Below, piece after piece: positions 26,133-34,029 of a stretch of DNA of 64,000 nucleotides; within the stretch, counting starts at the first letter, position 1; each line of letters starts with the position of its first letter. Both the position numbers and the translations under genes were made by a program. The notes under the pieces were generated by a model. The model saw only the letters and a list, made by a program, of their open reading frames with translations, was not told the origin of the DNA and made no database searches. Origin of the DNA: Tsuneonella rigui (GTDB taxonomy: Bacteria; Pseudomonadota; Alphaproteobacteria; Sphingomonadales; Sphingomonadaceae); contig NZ_RSEL01000013.1 in NCBI RefSeq assembly GCF_003958625.1, positions 248,001-312,000 of the forward strand, given 5' to 3'.

Positions 26133-27797
26133 TCAGCCCGCCTTGCGCTGGTCGTCGGCGGGCTCGCCCGTCGGCGTCGGTTCCGGGTTCTTGGCCAACA
26201 GGCCCGCAGCGGCGAGCCGCGTGCGCACCGCTTCGGCGTTCTCCGGCCGGCCGTAGAAATAGCCCTGGCCCTTGAGCTCGCCCATTCTCTGGAGTTTGGT
26301 GAGGATGGTCGGATCCTCGATCCCTTCGGCGGTCATCGGCAGTTCGAGGCCGTCGCCGAGCTGGATGATCGCCTGAACCAGCTTGTCTGCGTCCTCGCCG
26401 TCCTTCAGCTCGGAGACAAAGCTGCGGTCGATCTTGAGCCGGTCGAACGGCAGCGAGCGCAGCTGCGCAAGGCTGGAGAAGCCGGTCCCGAAGTCGTCGA
26501 GGCTGATCGTCACGCCCTGGTTCTTGAGGCTGGTGATGATCGAGCGGACCACTCCGATATTCTCGTGCAGACAGCTCTCGGTGATCTCGATGTCGAGCCG
26601 GGGGGGCGGGAAGTTGTGCCGCACCAGCATCTTGATGATCTTCTGCGAGAACCACGGATCGCGCAGCTGGATCGGTGAGATGTTGATCGAAAGCGATAGG
26701 CGCGGATCCCACTCCTTGGCGTCTTCCAGCGCGACCTCGATCAGGCTTTCGCTCAGATCCGCAATCAAGCCGATGTCCTCGGCCACGGGGATGAACACTT
26801 CGGGGCTGACCATCCCGAGCGTCGGCGATTGCCACCGCGCCAGCATCTCGAAGCCGGTGAGCTCGCCCGTGGCGAGATCGATCTGCTGCTCGTAGTACGG
26901 AATGAACTCGCCGCGCGGGATGCCGCGGCGAATGCCGGTCTCGAGCTCGCTGCGGAAGCGCAGCTCGGCCTCCATCGGCTCCTCGAACCAGAAGTAGCGG
27001 TTCTTGCCCTGCTTTTTCGCGTGGTACATCGCGATGTCGGCGCGATGAATCAGCATCTGCGCGTCGGCGGGCTCGCTCGGAGTACCGGGCACCTCGAGAT
27101 CGGCCGACATGCCGACCGAGACCGTGACTTCGATGGACAGGCCGTTGAAATCGGCCGGCTGCGCGACGCGGTCGATCAGCAGACTGGCGAACTGGTCGAT
27201 ACGGTCGGGAGTGCGCGGGTCGAACGGGACCACGCAGGCGAACTCGTCGCCGCCGAGACGCGAGAGCAGCGCATCCTTGGGCAGCAGCGCGCGAATGCGC
27301 TCGGCGGTCAGCCGCAACAGCGCGTCCCCGGCGAGGTGCCCATTGAGATCGTTGACCAGCTTGAAATTGTCGAGGTCGACCATGACGAACGCGACCGAGC
27401 GATCGGATGCATGGGCTTCGGCCAGCAGGGCATCTGTCGCGGGCCCGATGCTGCGGCGGTTGAGCGCCCCGGTAAGCGGATCGATTTCGGCGAGTTGGCG
27501 CGCGAGCTCTTCGGCCTTGCGCCGCTCGGCGATCTCGCTCGTGAGCTCGGCGTAACGGCGCCACCCGAAAATCACGAGCGCGATGTTGAGCAACAGCGCA
27601 TTGACCAGGATCGGATCGGGCGCGGTGCCGGCGCCCATCCACGACCGCACGACCTGCGGCAGGACCAGTCCGCCGGTGCCGACGAACAGCAGAATGGCGG
27701 CGATCGCAATTCCAAGCGCCACGAGATCGCGCTCGGCGCGGCCCATCTTGGGCTCCCGCGCGGCTGACTTACCCGCTTTGACTTTGTTGCGGAGCAA
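26133..27797 (-). CDS. GGDEF-EAL cyclic-di-GMP turnover protein, membrane-bound
   Basis: Predicted dual c-di-GMP synthase/phosphodiesterase. The 554-residue protein has two N-terminal spans (about 26-46 and 64-79), a short coiled linker, a GGDEF domain with intact RLGGDEF (GGDEF at 182-186), and an EAL domain. The signature Glu is in the variant EML (317-319), while the other catalytic segments are intact: INIS (371-374), ITES, DDFGTG (434-439), KIDRSF (455-460) and AEGIE (490-494). No RxxD inhibitory site is seen five residues before GGDEF. Both activities could be real. There is no recognised sensor domain. It is read leftward, alone, divergent from the EVE gene. Confidence 0.93.
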   Translation of the reverse strand: MLRNKVKAGKSAAREPKMGRAERDLVALGIAIAAILLFVGTGGLVLPQVVRSWMGAGTAPDPILVNALLLNIALVIFGWRRYAELTSEIAERRKAEELARQLAEIDPLTGALNRRSIGPATDALLAEAHASDRSVAFVMVDLDNFKLVNDLNGHLAGDALLRLTAERIRALLPKDALLSRLGGDEFACVVPFDPRTPDRIDQFASLLIDRVAQPADFNGLSIEVTVSVGMSADLEVPGTPSEPADAQMLIHRADIAMYHAKKQGKNRYFWFEEPMEAELRFRSELETGIRRGIPRGEFIPYYEQQIDLATGELTGFEMLARWQSPTLGMVSPEVFIPVAEDIGLIADLSESLIEVALEDAKEWDPRLSLSINISPIQLRDPWFSQKIIKMLVRHNFPPPRLDIEITESCLHENIGVVRSIITSLKNQGVTISLDDFGTGFSSLAQLRSLPFDRLKIDRSFVSELKDGEDADKLVQAIIQLGDGLELPMTAEGIEDPTILTKLQRMGELKGQGYFYGRPENAEAVRTRLAAAGLLAKNPEPTPTGEPADDQRKAG

Positions 27798-27895
27798 CCA
27801 GACCCCCTGACGTTGCGAACGCGGACCTATCGCCTATGGGGCTGAAAATTAGGTTAAGGTCGGCTTGCGGTCGGCCCGTAAGGCAAGGAAAAGAC

Positions 27896-28309
27896 ATGGC
27901 GCGGCGATACTGGCTGATGAAATCGGAGCCTGACGTCTACGGCTGGGACGATCTTGTCGCCGAAGGGGAAGGCACGTGGGATGGCGTGCGCAACTACCGC
28001 GCACGCAACAACCTCGCCGCGATGAAGGTGGGTGACCGGGCATTCTTCTACCATTCGAACATCGGCAAAGAGGTGGTCGGAGTGGTCGAGATCAGCGTCG
28101 CCGGCTTTCCTGATCCGAGCGACGACACGGGCAAGTGGACGTCAGTGAAGGTCAAACCGGTCGAGAAGCTGGCCAAGCCGGTCACCCTCGCCGCCATCAA
28201 AGCCGATCCCGCGTTCGCCGAATGCGAACTCATCCGCCAATCGCGGCTCTCGGTGTGCGAATTCACTCCGGCGGAGTGGAAGCGCGTTCTGACGCTCGGC
28301 GCGGCATAA
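27896..28309 (+). CDS. EVE-domain (PUA-like fold) protein
   Basis: EVE domains recognise modified bases in DNA or RNA; the physiological role of the stand-alone form is not established. The 137-residue protein starts MARRYWLMKSEPDVYGWDDL and has the family's GVRNYRARNNL and FYHSN segments. The ATG at 27896 is preferred to an upstream in-frame ATG (27836) because AAGGAAA stands seven bases before it and because family proteins begin at this point. It is followed directly by the CsbD promoter. Confidence 0.92.
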   Translation: MARRYWLMKSEPDVYGWDDLVAEGEGTWDGVRNYRARNNLAAMKVGDRAFFYHSNIGKEVVGVVEISVAGFPDPSDDTGKWTSVKVKPVEKLAKPVTLAAIKADPAFAECELIRQSRLSVCEFTPAEWKRVLTLGAA

Positions 28310-28313
28310 CTGC

Positions 28314-28339
28314 GGAACGCCGCAAACTTACATGGGTTT
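28314..28339 (+). promoter_or_regulatory. EcfG-type general stress promoter of the CsbD gene
   Basis: GGAAC at 28314-28318 is followed after 16 bases by GGTT (28335-28338), close to the alphaproteobacterial EcfG consensus GGAAC-N16/17-CGTT. It lies 55 bases before the CsbD start codon and just after the EVE stop. CsbD proteins are common targets of general stress sigma factors, which supports the reading. Confidence 0.65.
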
Positions 28340-28392
28340 AGTTCTGCGAGACGGCGGCATTGGGTCGCTGCCTGAATAATCGGAGAACTCCC

Positions 28393-28563
28393 ATGGGTGA
28401 ACTCAAGGACAAGGCGAAGGGCATCGGCAACGAGATCGCGGGCAACGCGAAGCAGATGTCGGATGATCCGGATACCCGCGCGGAAGGCGCCGCTCAGGAA
28501 ACCAAAGGCGAGGCGCAGAACCTCAAAGGCGAAGTGAAGGGCGCGTTCGGCAACAAGATCTGA
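28393..28563 (+). CDS. CsbD-family stress-response protein
   Basis: A 56-residue hydrophilic protein (MGELKDKAKGIGNEIAGNAKQ...) with the CsbD repeat pattern of amphipathic Lys/Glu/Ala helices; such proteins accumulate in general stress, molecular role unknown. The ATG at 28393 has GGAG seven bases before; a longer in-frame reading from 28360 is less likely. It is bracketed by an EcfG-type promoter motif and a strong terminator, so it is a monocistronic stress gene. Confidence 0.88.
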   Translation: MGELKDKAKGIGNEIAGNAKQMSDDPDTRAEGAAQETKGEAQNLKGEVKGAFGNKI

Positions 28564-28586
28564 GCCCACGCGGCGAGCAAAAACGA

Positions 28587-28620
28587 AAGGGCCGTCCGGC
28601 AGCGGGCGGCCCTTTTTCTG
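28587..28620 (+). terminator. Rho-independent terminator after the CsbD gene
   Basis: AAGGGCCGTCCG (28587-28598) pairs with CGGGCGGCCCTT (28603-28614) with a single U-G wobble, loop GCAG, and a run of five T (28613-28617) follows. It is the strongest hairpin of its kind in the window. Confidence 0.92.
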
Positions 28621-28726
28621 TGGACAAGGCGCGCGCCTGGTCAACGAACAGCCTTAATGTCCCGCGGCGCGACAGGGGCGGAAATCCGGGGAGCGCGATG
28701 GTTTCCGGGCCGTTAAGAACTTCGCC

Positions 28727-28918
28727 ATGCGACGCTCCCTTGTCCTCACCGATGAAGCCGCCCGCCACCCCTTCCGGGCGTCCCTCCCGCCGCATGTCTG
28801 CCATGCCAACGTGCCGGTCGCGACGCGCCCATCCTGGGTGATCACGCGCGACGATGTGCAGGGCTTTGTGGGCGCCTACTTCGCCTGTCTCGCGGCCGTG
28901 GCGGTCTTCATCGTCTAG
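28727..28918 (+). CDS. Possible small tail-anchored protein, unknown
   Basis: A 63-residue ORF in otherwise empty sequence between the CsbD terminator and the leftward transporter gene, whose stop it overlaps by four bases. Its last 17-20 residues are hydrophobic (GFVGAYFACLAAVAVFIV), as in tail-anchored proteins; the first 40 residues are without recognisable motif. No ribosome site is evident before the ATG. It may be real or chance. The stretch 28621-28726 before it holds nothing I recognise. Confidence 0.35.
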   Translation: MRRSLVLTDEAARHPFRASLPPHVCHANVPVATRPSWVITRDDVQGFVGAYFACLAAVAVFIV

Positions 28919-30219
28919 ACGGCAGCGGCGCGTTCCGCCTTTAGCAGCATCAGTCCGAGCCAGGCCGAAACCAGGCACATCGCCGCGCTCAGCAGAAGGT
29001 GATGGACGATGTCGAGCCCCACGGCCGATAGCCCAGTCGCCAGCAGCGACCCGATCACCATCGCCCCCGAATTGACGATATTATTCGCCGCGATCGTGCG
29101 CGCAGTCTGCGTCTTCGGCACGAACGTGGTCAGGAAAGCGTAGAGCGGGACCACGAACATACCGCCCGCGATGGCGATCCCGAGCAGGCACAGCAGCAGC
29201 GGGATTGCCATCGGGTGGACCACGAACTCTCGCACGTCGAGCAAGCCGGTCGCGTCCGGCGTCCACGCGCGGCAGACGAGGTAGAAGCCGAGCACGAACA
29301 GTCCCATCGCGATCACCGAGCCGGGAGAGTAGCGCGCCGACACAGTCCCCTTCAGCAACGCATTGACCGAAACCGATCCGATCGCGACCCCGATCGAGAA
29401 AATCACCAGGAACAGGCTGGCGACTTCCTTGCTCGCGGTGAGCACGTTCTTGGCGAGCGGCGGGAACTGGATGAACAGCACCGCGCCGATGGTCCAGAAG
29501 AAGCTGATCGCCATGATCGCAAGGAATACGCGCCGATCGTGACTGGTGTTGCGCACCAGCGCTATCGAGCTGCGGACGAAGTGAAAATCGAGCGGTTCGA
29601 GCTCACCCTGCGCGGGCGCCTCTGGCACTTGCCGCGCGACGAAGTAGCCGATGACGGCGGTGATCACGACGCCGGCCGCCGCCGCCTCGACCGGGATCCA
29701 GCCGGCGAGAATCGTGCCGAACAGGATTGCGATGTAAGTCCCCGCCTCGACCAGTCCGGTGCCGGCAAGCACCTCGTGCTCCTCCAGATGCTGCGGCAGG
29801 ATCGCGTACTTGATCGGCCCGAAGAAGGTGGAGTGCACGCCCATCGCGAACAGCGCGAGCATCAGCAGCGGGATCGCCAGCGTGTGCACGCCGATCCCCT
29901 TCCACGCGAGGACGAGGCCGATCGCGCCGACGCTCATAATGCCGATCTCGCACGCCTTGACGATGCGGATGATGCGCGCCTTGTCACGCATGTCGGCGAG
30001 CTGGCCCGCGAGGGCGGAGAACAGGAAGAACGGCAGGATGAACACAGCCGAAGCGACCGCACTGAACATCCCTTCGGCTTCCTCGGAACGGTACACTTCA
30101 TAGACCACGAACAGCACCATTGCGGTCTTGTAGAGGTTGTCGTTGAAGGCATTGAGCAGCTGGGTGACGAACAGCGGCAGGAAGCGCCGGCGGCGCAGCA
30201 TGTGCGTGGAAACGGTCAT
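28915..30219 (-). CDS. MFS transporter, LplT-like (lysophospholipid transport)
   Basis: A 434-residue major-facilitator protein with 12 spans. The N-terminus FLPLFVTQLLNAFNDNLYKTA is the characteristic start of the LplT family, which flips lysophospholipids to the cytoplasmic leaflet for reacylation; HSTFFGPIKYAILPQHL and GTGLVEAGTYIAILFGT blocks also fit. In many alphaproteobacteria this module precedes acyltransferase and ligase parts in one long protein; here it stands alone. Substrate is inferred. It is divergent from pgsA, separated by 254 bases that hold only a GC hairpin (30360-30380). Confidence 0.82.
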   Translation of the reverse strand: MTVSTHMLRRRRFLPLFVTQLLNAFNDNLYKTAMVLFVVYEVYRSEEAEGMFSAVASAVFILPFFLFSALAGQLADMRDKARIIRIVKACEIGIMSVGAIGLVLAWKGIGVHTLAIPLLMLALFAMGVHSTFFGPIKYAILPQHLEEHEVLAGTGLVEAGTYIAILFGTILAGWIPVEAAAAGVVITAVIGYFVARQVPEAPAQGELEPLDFHFVRSSIALVRNTSHDRRVFLAIMAISFFWTIGAVLFIQFPPLAKNVLTASKEVASLFLVIFSIGVAIGSVSVNALLKGTVSARYSPGSVIAMGLFVLGFYLVCRAWTPDATGLLDVREFVVHPMAIPLLLCLLGIAIAGGMFVVPLYAFLTTFVPKTQTARTIAANNIVNSGAMVIGSLLATGLSAVGLDIVHHLLLSAAMCLVSAWLGLMLLKAERAAAV

Positions 30220-30473
30220 CGGCGGCGGTCGGCCCTGGTCGCAGGTGTCACACTGACCGGGGGTGTTTTTTGAAATTCCGCACGCGGACTTTTACCTCGG
30301 TGAACTGGCGAATTGAGGTGTCTCGGTTGTAACCTTCGGCCCGGCTCGGAAATCGATCGCCCGCCGACCCGGGCGGCGGGTGCTGCGAAAGAATGGCACG
30401 TGCGCATCGCGCCGTCCTTGCCGGAAATGGTCCGAGTAGGAAATTCGTTTTTGCACCGCTAAGGACTGCAGCA

Positions 30474-31079
30474 ATGATGTCGTTGCCCAACCTGCTGACG
30501 ATGAGCCGCATCTTCGCGGTGCCGCTGCTGGCGTTCCTGCTGTGGTGGCCGGACTGGCGCTTCGGCTACGGCGTCGGCTTCGTGCTCTACTGCGTGATCG
30601 GGTTCACCGATTATCTCGACGGATACCTGGCGCGCGCGCAGGGCACCGTGAGCAAGCTCGGCGTGTTCCTCGATCCGATCGCGGACAAGATCATGGTCGC
30701 CGCCGTGATCCTGGTGCTCGCGGCGCAGGGCTACATGCGCGGGCCCTATGTGGGCGACCTGCACGTGATTGCCGGGTTGATTATCTTGGTGCGTGAGATC
30801 GCCGTCTCCGGCTTGCGGGAGTTCCTTGGCCCGCTCAAAGTTTCGATTCCGGTGTCCAAGCTCGCCAAGTGGAAGACCACTTTCCAGCTCATGAGCCTTG
30901 GCGCGTTGATCCTCGGTGGAGCGGTACATGGGCCGCCGTGCGTGATCCGCGGCGATTGCGGTCCGCTCGCCGACCAGTGGATTCACCTCGTCGGTCTCGC
31001 CAGCTTGTGGGCGGCCGCGGTGCTGACGCTGGTGACCGGGTGGGATTACCTGCGGGTCGGCCTCAAGCACATGGATTGA
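30474..31079 (+). CDS. pgsA: CDP-diacylglycerol--glycerol-3-phosphate 3-phosphatidyltransferase
   Basis: Makes phosphatidylglycerophosphate, committed step to phosphatidylglycerol and cardiolipin. The 201-residue membrane protein carries the complete CDP-alcohol phosphatidyltransferase motif at 49-71 (DGYLAR...G...D...D). The N-terminus SLPNLLTMSRIFAVPLL is typical of PgsA. ATG 30474 is favoured over ATG 30477 because AAGGA lies eight bases before it. Followed after 65 bases by a histidine phosphatase gene on the same strand. Confidence 0.95.
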   Translation: MMSLPNLLTMSRIFAVPLLAFLLWWPDWRFGYGVGFVLYCVIGFTDYLDGYLARAQGTVSKLGVFLDPIADKIMVAAVILVLAAQGYMRGPYVGDLHVIAGLIILVREIAVSGLREFLGPLKVSIPVSKLAKWKTTFQLMSLGALILGGAVHGPPCVIRGDCGPLADQWIHLVGLASLWAAAVLTLVTGWDYLRVGLKHMD

Positions 31080-31144
31080 CGCAGGCCGCCGGAACCCATC
31101 GGCGCGGCTGATCGCTGTCCTCGCGAAACGACGAGGAAAGCTGC

Positions 31145-31939
31145 GTGCCGCCGACAACTCCTTCCGACAAGCCGACGATGAACTGGCCTGCGCAGCTCAT
31201 CATCGTGCGCCATGGTCAGAGCGCGGGTAACGTTGCGCGCGATGCGGCGCACGAGGCGGAGCTCGACCGGATTGCGCTGACCAATCGCGATGCGGACGTG
31301 CCGCTGAGTGATCTCGGGCGCGAGCAGGCACAGGCGCTCGGCGCGTGGTTCGCCGAGTTGCCCGCGAGCGAACGTCCGCAAGTCCTGCTCGCCTCGCCAT
31401 ACCTGCGCGCTTTTCAGACCGCCGAGCATTTCCGCGCCGCGGGCGGCGCTTGCGACGCGGACGAGCCGATCTGCTTCGACGAGCGCCTGCGCGAAAAGGA
31501 GTTCGGCATTCTCGACGGCCTCACCACCTCGGGTGTCGCCAACGTGTTTCCCGATCAGGCGGAGTTCCGGCGATTGCTTGGAAAGTTCTACCACCGGCCG
31601 CCCGGCGGCGAGAGCTGGTGCGACGTGATCCTGCGGCTGCGCTCGGTGCTCGATACGATCTCGCTCCATCATCGCGGGCAGCGGGTGATGATCTTCACCC
31701 ACCAAGTGGTGGTACTGTGTCTGCGCTACATCATCGAGACGCTCGACGAAGCGGCGATCCTGGCGATCGACCGCGAAGGCGACGTCGCAAATTGCGCGAT
31801 CACCGAATACCGCTTCAATCCAGCGGCGGGAACGGGCGGCAAGCTGGCGCTGGCGCGCTACAACGTCACCGCGCCAATGAAGCAGCAGGCGACCCCGGTC
31901 ACCAGCGCGCCCGACCAGATCGCGGGCGCGCGCGGCTGA
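31145..31939 (+). CDS. Histidine phosphatase superfamily protein
   Basis: Member of the phosphoglycerate-mutase-like branch; catalytic His23 is in the VRHGQSAGN block, and a second active-site His lies in MIFTHQVVV; ELREKEFGILDG-like (LREKEFGILDGL) is the acid-base region. Substrate unknown; sugar phosphates or small phosphorylated metabolites are usual. The start is GTG 31145 with AGGAAAG just before it; ATG 31178 is an alternative that would still keep the domain. The stop overlaps the ATG of the NAD(P)HX dehydratase gene, so the two are coupled. Confidence 0.85.
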   Translation: MPPTTPSDKPTMNWPAQLIIVRHGQSAGNVARDAAHEAELDRIALTNRDADVPLSDLGREQAQALGAWFAELPASERPQVLLASPYLRAFQTAEHFRAAGGACDADEPICFDERLREKEFGILDGLTTSGVANVFPDQAEFRRLLGKFYHRPPGGESWCDVILRLRSVLDTISLHHRGQRVMIFTHQVVVLCLRYIIETLDEAAILAIDREGDVANCAITEYRFNPAAGTGGKLALARYNVTAPMKQQATPVTSAPDQIAGARG

Positions 31940-32910
31940 TGGAGCGGCTCGATCGCGCCTGGCTGCAGGCACACCCGCTGCCGCGGCTCGACGAAGGCGG
32001 TGACAAGCACGCCCGCGGGGTGGTGATGATCGTGGGCGGCGCGGCATTCGTCCCCGGCGCGCTCCGGCTGACCGGTGAAGCGGCATTGCGCGCGGGCGCG
32101 GGCAAGCTGCGCTTGGCGACGGTGCGGGAGGCGGCAACGCCGCTTGGGGTGCTGGTCCCCGAGGCGTCGATGACCGCTCTGCCATCGGACGACGAGGGGG
32201 AGCTTGCGGCAAGCGCCGCAGAGCAAATCGTCGCGAAGCTCGATCGTTGCGATACGCTGGTTCTCGGCCCCGGAATGTCGGCGACGGACCAGACCGAGCG
32301 GCTGGTCGCGGACGTTTTGAAATCAGCTCCGGCCAGCCTGACACTGGTTCTCGATGCCGGCGCGCTCAGCGTGGCGGGCGCGTTGAAGGACGCGATCGCG
32401 CGGCATGGCCGTACCGTCATGACGCCGCATCACGGAGAGATGAGTGCGCTGACCGGCCTCGAGGTCGAGGACATCGCCGCCGATCCCGAGGCGGTCGCCG
32501 AACGCGCCGCGCGCGAATTCAATGCTGCGATCGCACTCAAGGGCGAGCAGACCGTGGTCGCCTCTCCCGATGGCCCACCGGCGCGGTTCGAAGGCGGCAA
32601 CATCGGCCTCGCCACCAGCGGTTCGGGCGATGTTCTCGCCGGCCTCGTCGGAGGATTCGCGGCGCGCGGTGCCGAGCCGATGGTCGCAGCGGCGTGGGGC
32701 GTATTCGTCCATGGCACCGCCGGCGAACGAGCGGCCGGGGCGTTTGCGACGGTTGGCTATCTGGCGCGCGACCTTCTCCCGACGGTGCCCGGGATCGTCG
32801 CGGGAATTCAGCGCTTAGCGCCGGCGGCTTCGACCGCGGGTCAAGGGGTCGGGCTTGGCGGGAGGCTTCCAACCAGCCGGGGGAGCGACTCGCTGCTGGT
32901 CAGTTCCTAG
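31939..32910 (+). CDS. nnrD: ADP/ATP-dependent NAD(P)H-hydrate dehydratase
   Basis: Repairs hydrated, inactive NAD(P)HX. The 323-residue ribokinase-like protein has the HARGVVMIVGGAAFVPGALRLTGEAALRAGAGK-type N-terminal block (split: GDKHARGVVMIVGG and LRAGAGKLRLA), MTPHHGEMSALTG, and the nucleotide-binding NIGLATSGSGDVLAG. The epimerase half (NnrE), often fused, is absent. The C-terminus after about residue 292 (RLAPAASTAGQ...) is not conserved-looking and overlaps the antisense UVR-motif gene by 96 bases. Starts in the stop of the phosphatase gene. Confidence 0.9.
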   Translation: MERLDRAWLQAHPLPRLDEGGDKHARGVVMIVGGAAFVPGALRLTGEAALRAGAGKLRLATVREAATPLGVLVPEASMTALPSDDEGELAASAAEQIVAKLDRCDTLVLGPGMSATDQTERLVADVLKSAPASLTLVLDAGALSVAGALKDAIARHGRTVMTPHHGEMSALTGLEVEDIAADPEAVAERAAREFNAAIALKGEQTVVASPDGPPARFEGGNIGLATSGSGDVLAGLVGGFAARGAEPMVAAAWGVFVHGTAGERAAGAFATVGYLARDLLPTVPGIVAGIQRLAPAASTAGQGVGLGGRLPTSRGSDSLLVSS

Positions 32911-33090
32911 CCCCATCGCGCCGGGCGCTTGCCGGATGATGCCCGCGGCATGAGCCTGCTCGGCATCGGTCACGCTCGCGCCGCCGCTCATCAGGGTGAT
33001 CTGATCGCGTAATCGCTGCGCCTCTTCGAAGTCCAGCGCCTGGGCTGCAGCAGCCATCTTCGCGCGGAGGGTTTCGAGAGTGTCGGTCAC
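32815..33090 (-). CDS. UvrB/UvrC (UVR) motif-containing small protein
   Basis: A 91-residue protein. Residues 5-36 (LETLRAKMAAAAQALDFEEAQRLRDQI) match the helical UVR motif used for UvrB-UvrC contact, here in a stand-alone protein of unknown partner. The C-terminal half has GAMGLGTDQQRVAPPAGWKPPAKPDPLTRG, a Pro-rich end seen in sphingomonad relatives. It runs antisense to the last 96 bases of nnrD. It is in the same direction as oxyR and rnd but separated from oxyR by 42 bases, so it may be read with them. Confidence 0.82.
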   Translation of the reverse strand: MTDTLETLRAKMAAAAQALDFEEAQRLRDQITLMSGGASVTDAEQAHAAGIIRQAPGAMGLGTDQQRVAPPAGWKPPAKPDPLTRGRSRRR

Positions 33091-33132
33091 GCTTGGCCAA
33101 CGAACGGGTGGGAGTTGCGCTCCCGCGTTGAT

Positions 33133-34029
33133 TCAACCGGCGCGCAGTTCTTCCGCCAGCAACTTGAATTCCTCGCCGCGCGGCGAGTTCTTGCGCCAGA
33201 TCAGCGCGATCTCGCGATTGGCGGCGTTGCCTTTCAGCGGGCGGGCGACGACTTCGGTCTCGTGCAGGATACCGGCATCGATCGCCATTTCGGGCAGCAT
33301 CGTCACGCCGAGGCCGTTGTCGACCATTTGCACCAGGGTGTGGAGCGAGGTGCCGATCATCGTCGCGCTCGCGCGCATCTCCGGGCGGTTGCAGGCAGCC
33401 AGCGCGTGGTCGCGCAGGCAGTGGCCGTCCTCGAGCAGCAGCAGGCGCCCTTCGTCGATCATCGACGGCGGAATTTCGTTCGGCGGATCGCGCGGATCGT
33501 CCTTCGGGAAGGCCACGAAAATGCGATCGTCGGCGATGTGCGCGCTCTCGATCTCGCCGGTGGCGTAGGGGAGGGCGAGCAGCACACAGTCGGCGCGGCC
33601 GTGATTGAGGCTTTCGAGCGCGTCGCCGGTGGTCTCCTCACGCAGGAACAGCTTGAGGGCGGGGCGCTCGCGCCGCAGGCGCGGGAGGATGCGCGGCAGC
33701 AGGAATGGTGCGATGGTTGGGATCACGCTCATCCGCAGCTCGCCCGACAGCGGCTTGCCGCTCGCCTGGACGAGGTCGCTGAGCTCCTCCGCTTCGCGCA
33801 ACAGGCGGTGTGCCTTGGCGACCACCTGCTCGCCGAGCGGGGTGAAGCGGACCACCCGCCGGCTGCGTTCCACCAGCGTTACGCCGAGCAGCGATTCCAG
33901 CTCGCGGATACCCGCCGAAAGCGTCGATTGAGAAACAAAGCTGGCGTCGGCCGCGCGGCCGAAATGGCCATGCTCGTGCAGCGCGACGAGGTACTGGAGC
34001 TGCTTGATGGTGGGGAGGTAAGTGCTCAC
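33133..34029 (-). CDS. oxyR: Hydrogen-peroxide-sensing LysR-type regulator OxyR
   Basis: The 298-residue protein has the N-terminal winged HTH (IKQLQYLVALHEHGHFGRAADASFVSQSTLSAGIRELE) and a substrate domain with the redox pair Cys204 and Cys213 spaced C-x8-C exactly as the Cys199/Cys208 pair of E. coli OxyR. It should therefore form the disulfide that switches on peroxide defence. Start is GTG 34029, which overlaps the stop of rnd (GTGA); an in-frame extension upstream lies inside rnd and is a shadow. No katG or ahpC lies nearby in the window. Confidence 0.93.
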   Translation of the reverse strand: MSTYLPTIKQLQYLVALHEHGHFGRAADASFVSQSTLSAGIRELESLLGVTLVERSRRVVRFTPLGEQVVAKAHRLLREAEELSDLVQASGKPLSGELRMSVIPTIAPFLLPRILPRLRRERPALKLFLREETTGDALESLNHGRADCVLLALPYATGEIESAHIADDRIFVAFPKDDPRDPPNEIPPSMIDEGRLLLLEDGHCLRDHALAACNRPEMRASATMIGTSLHTLVQMVDNGLGVTMLPEMAIDAGILHETEVVARPLKGNAANREIALIWRKNSPRGEEFKLLAEELRAG

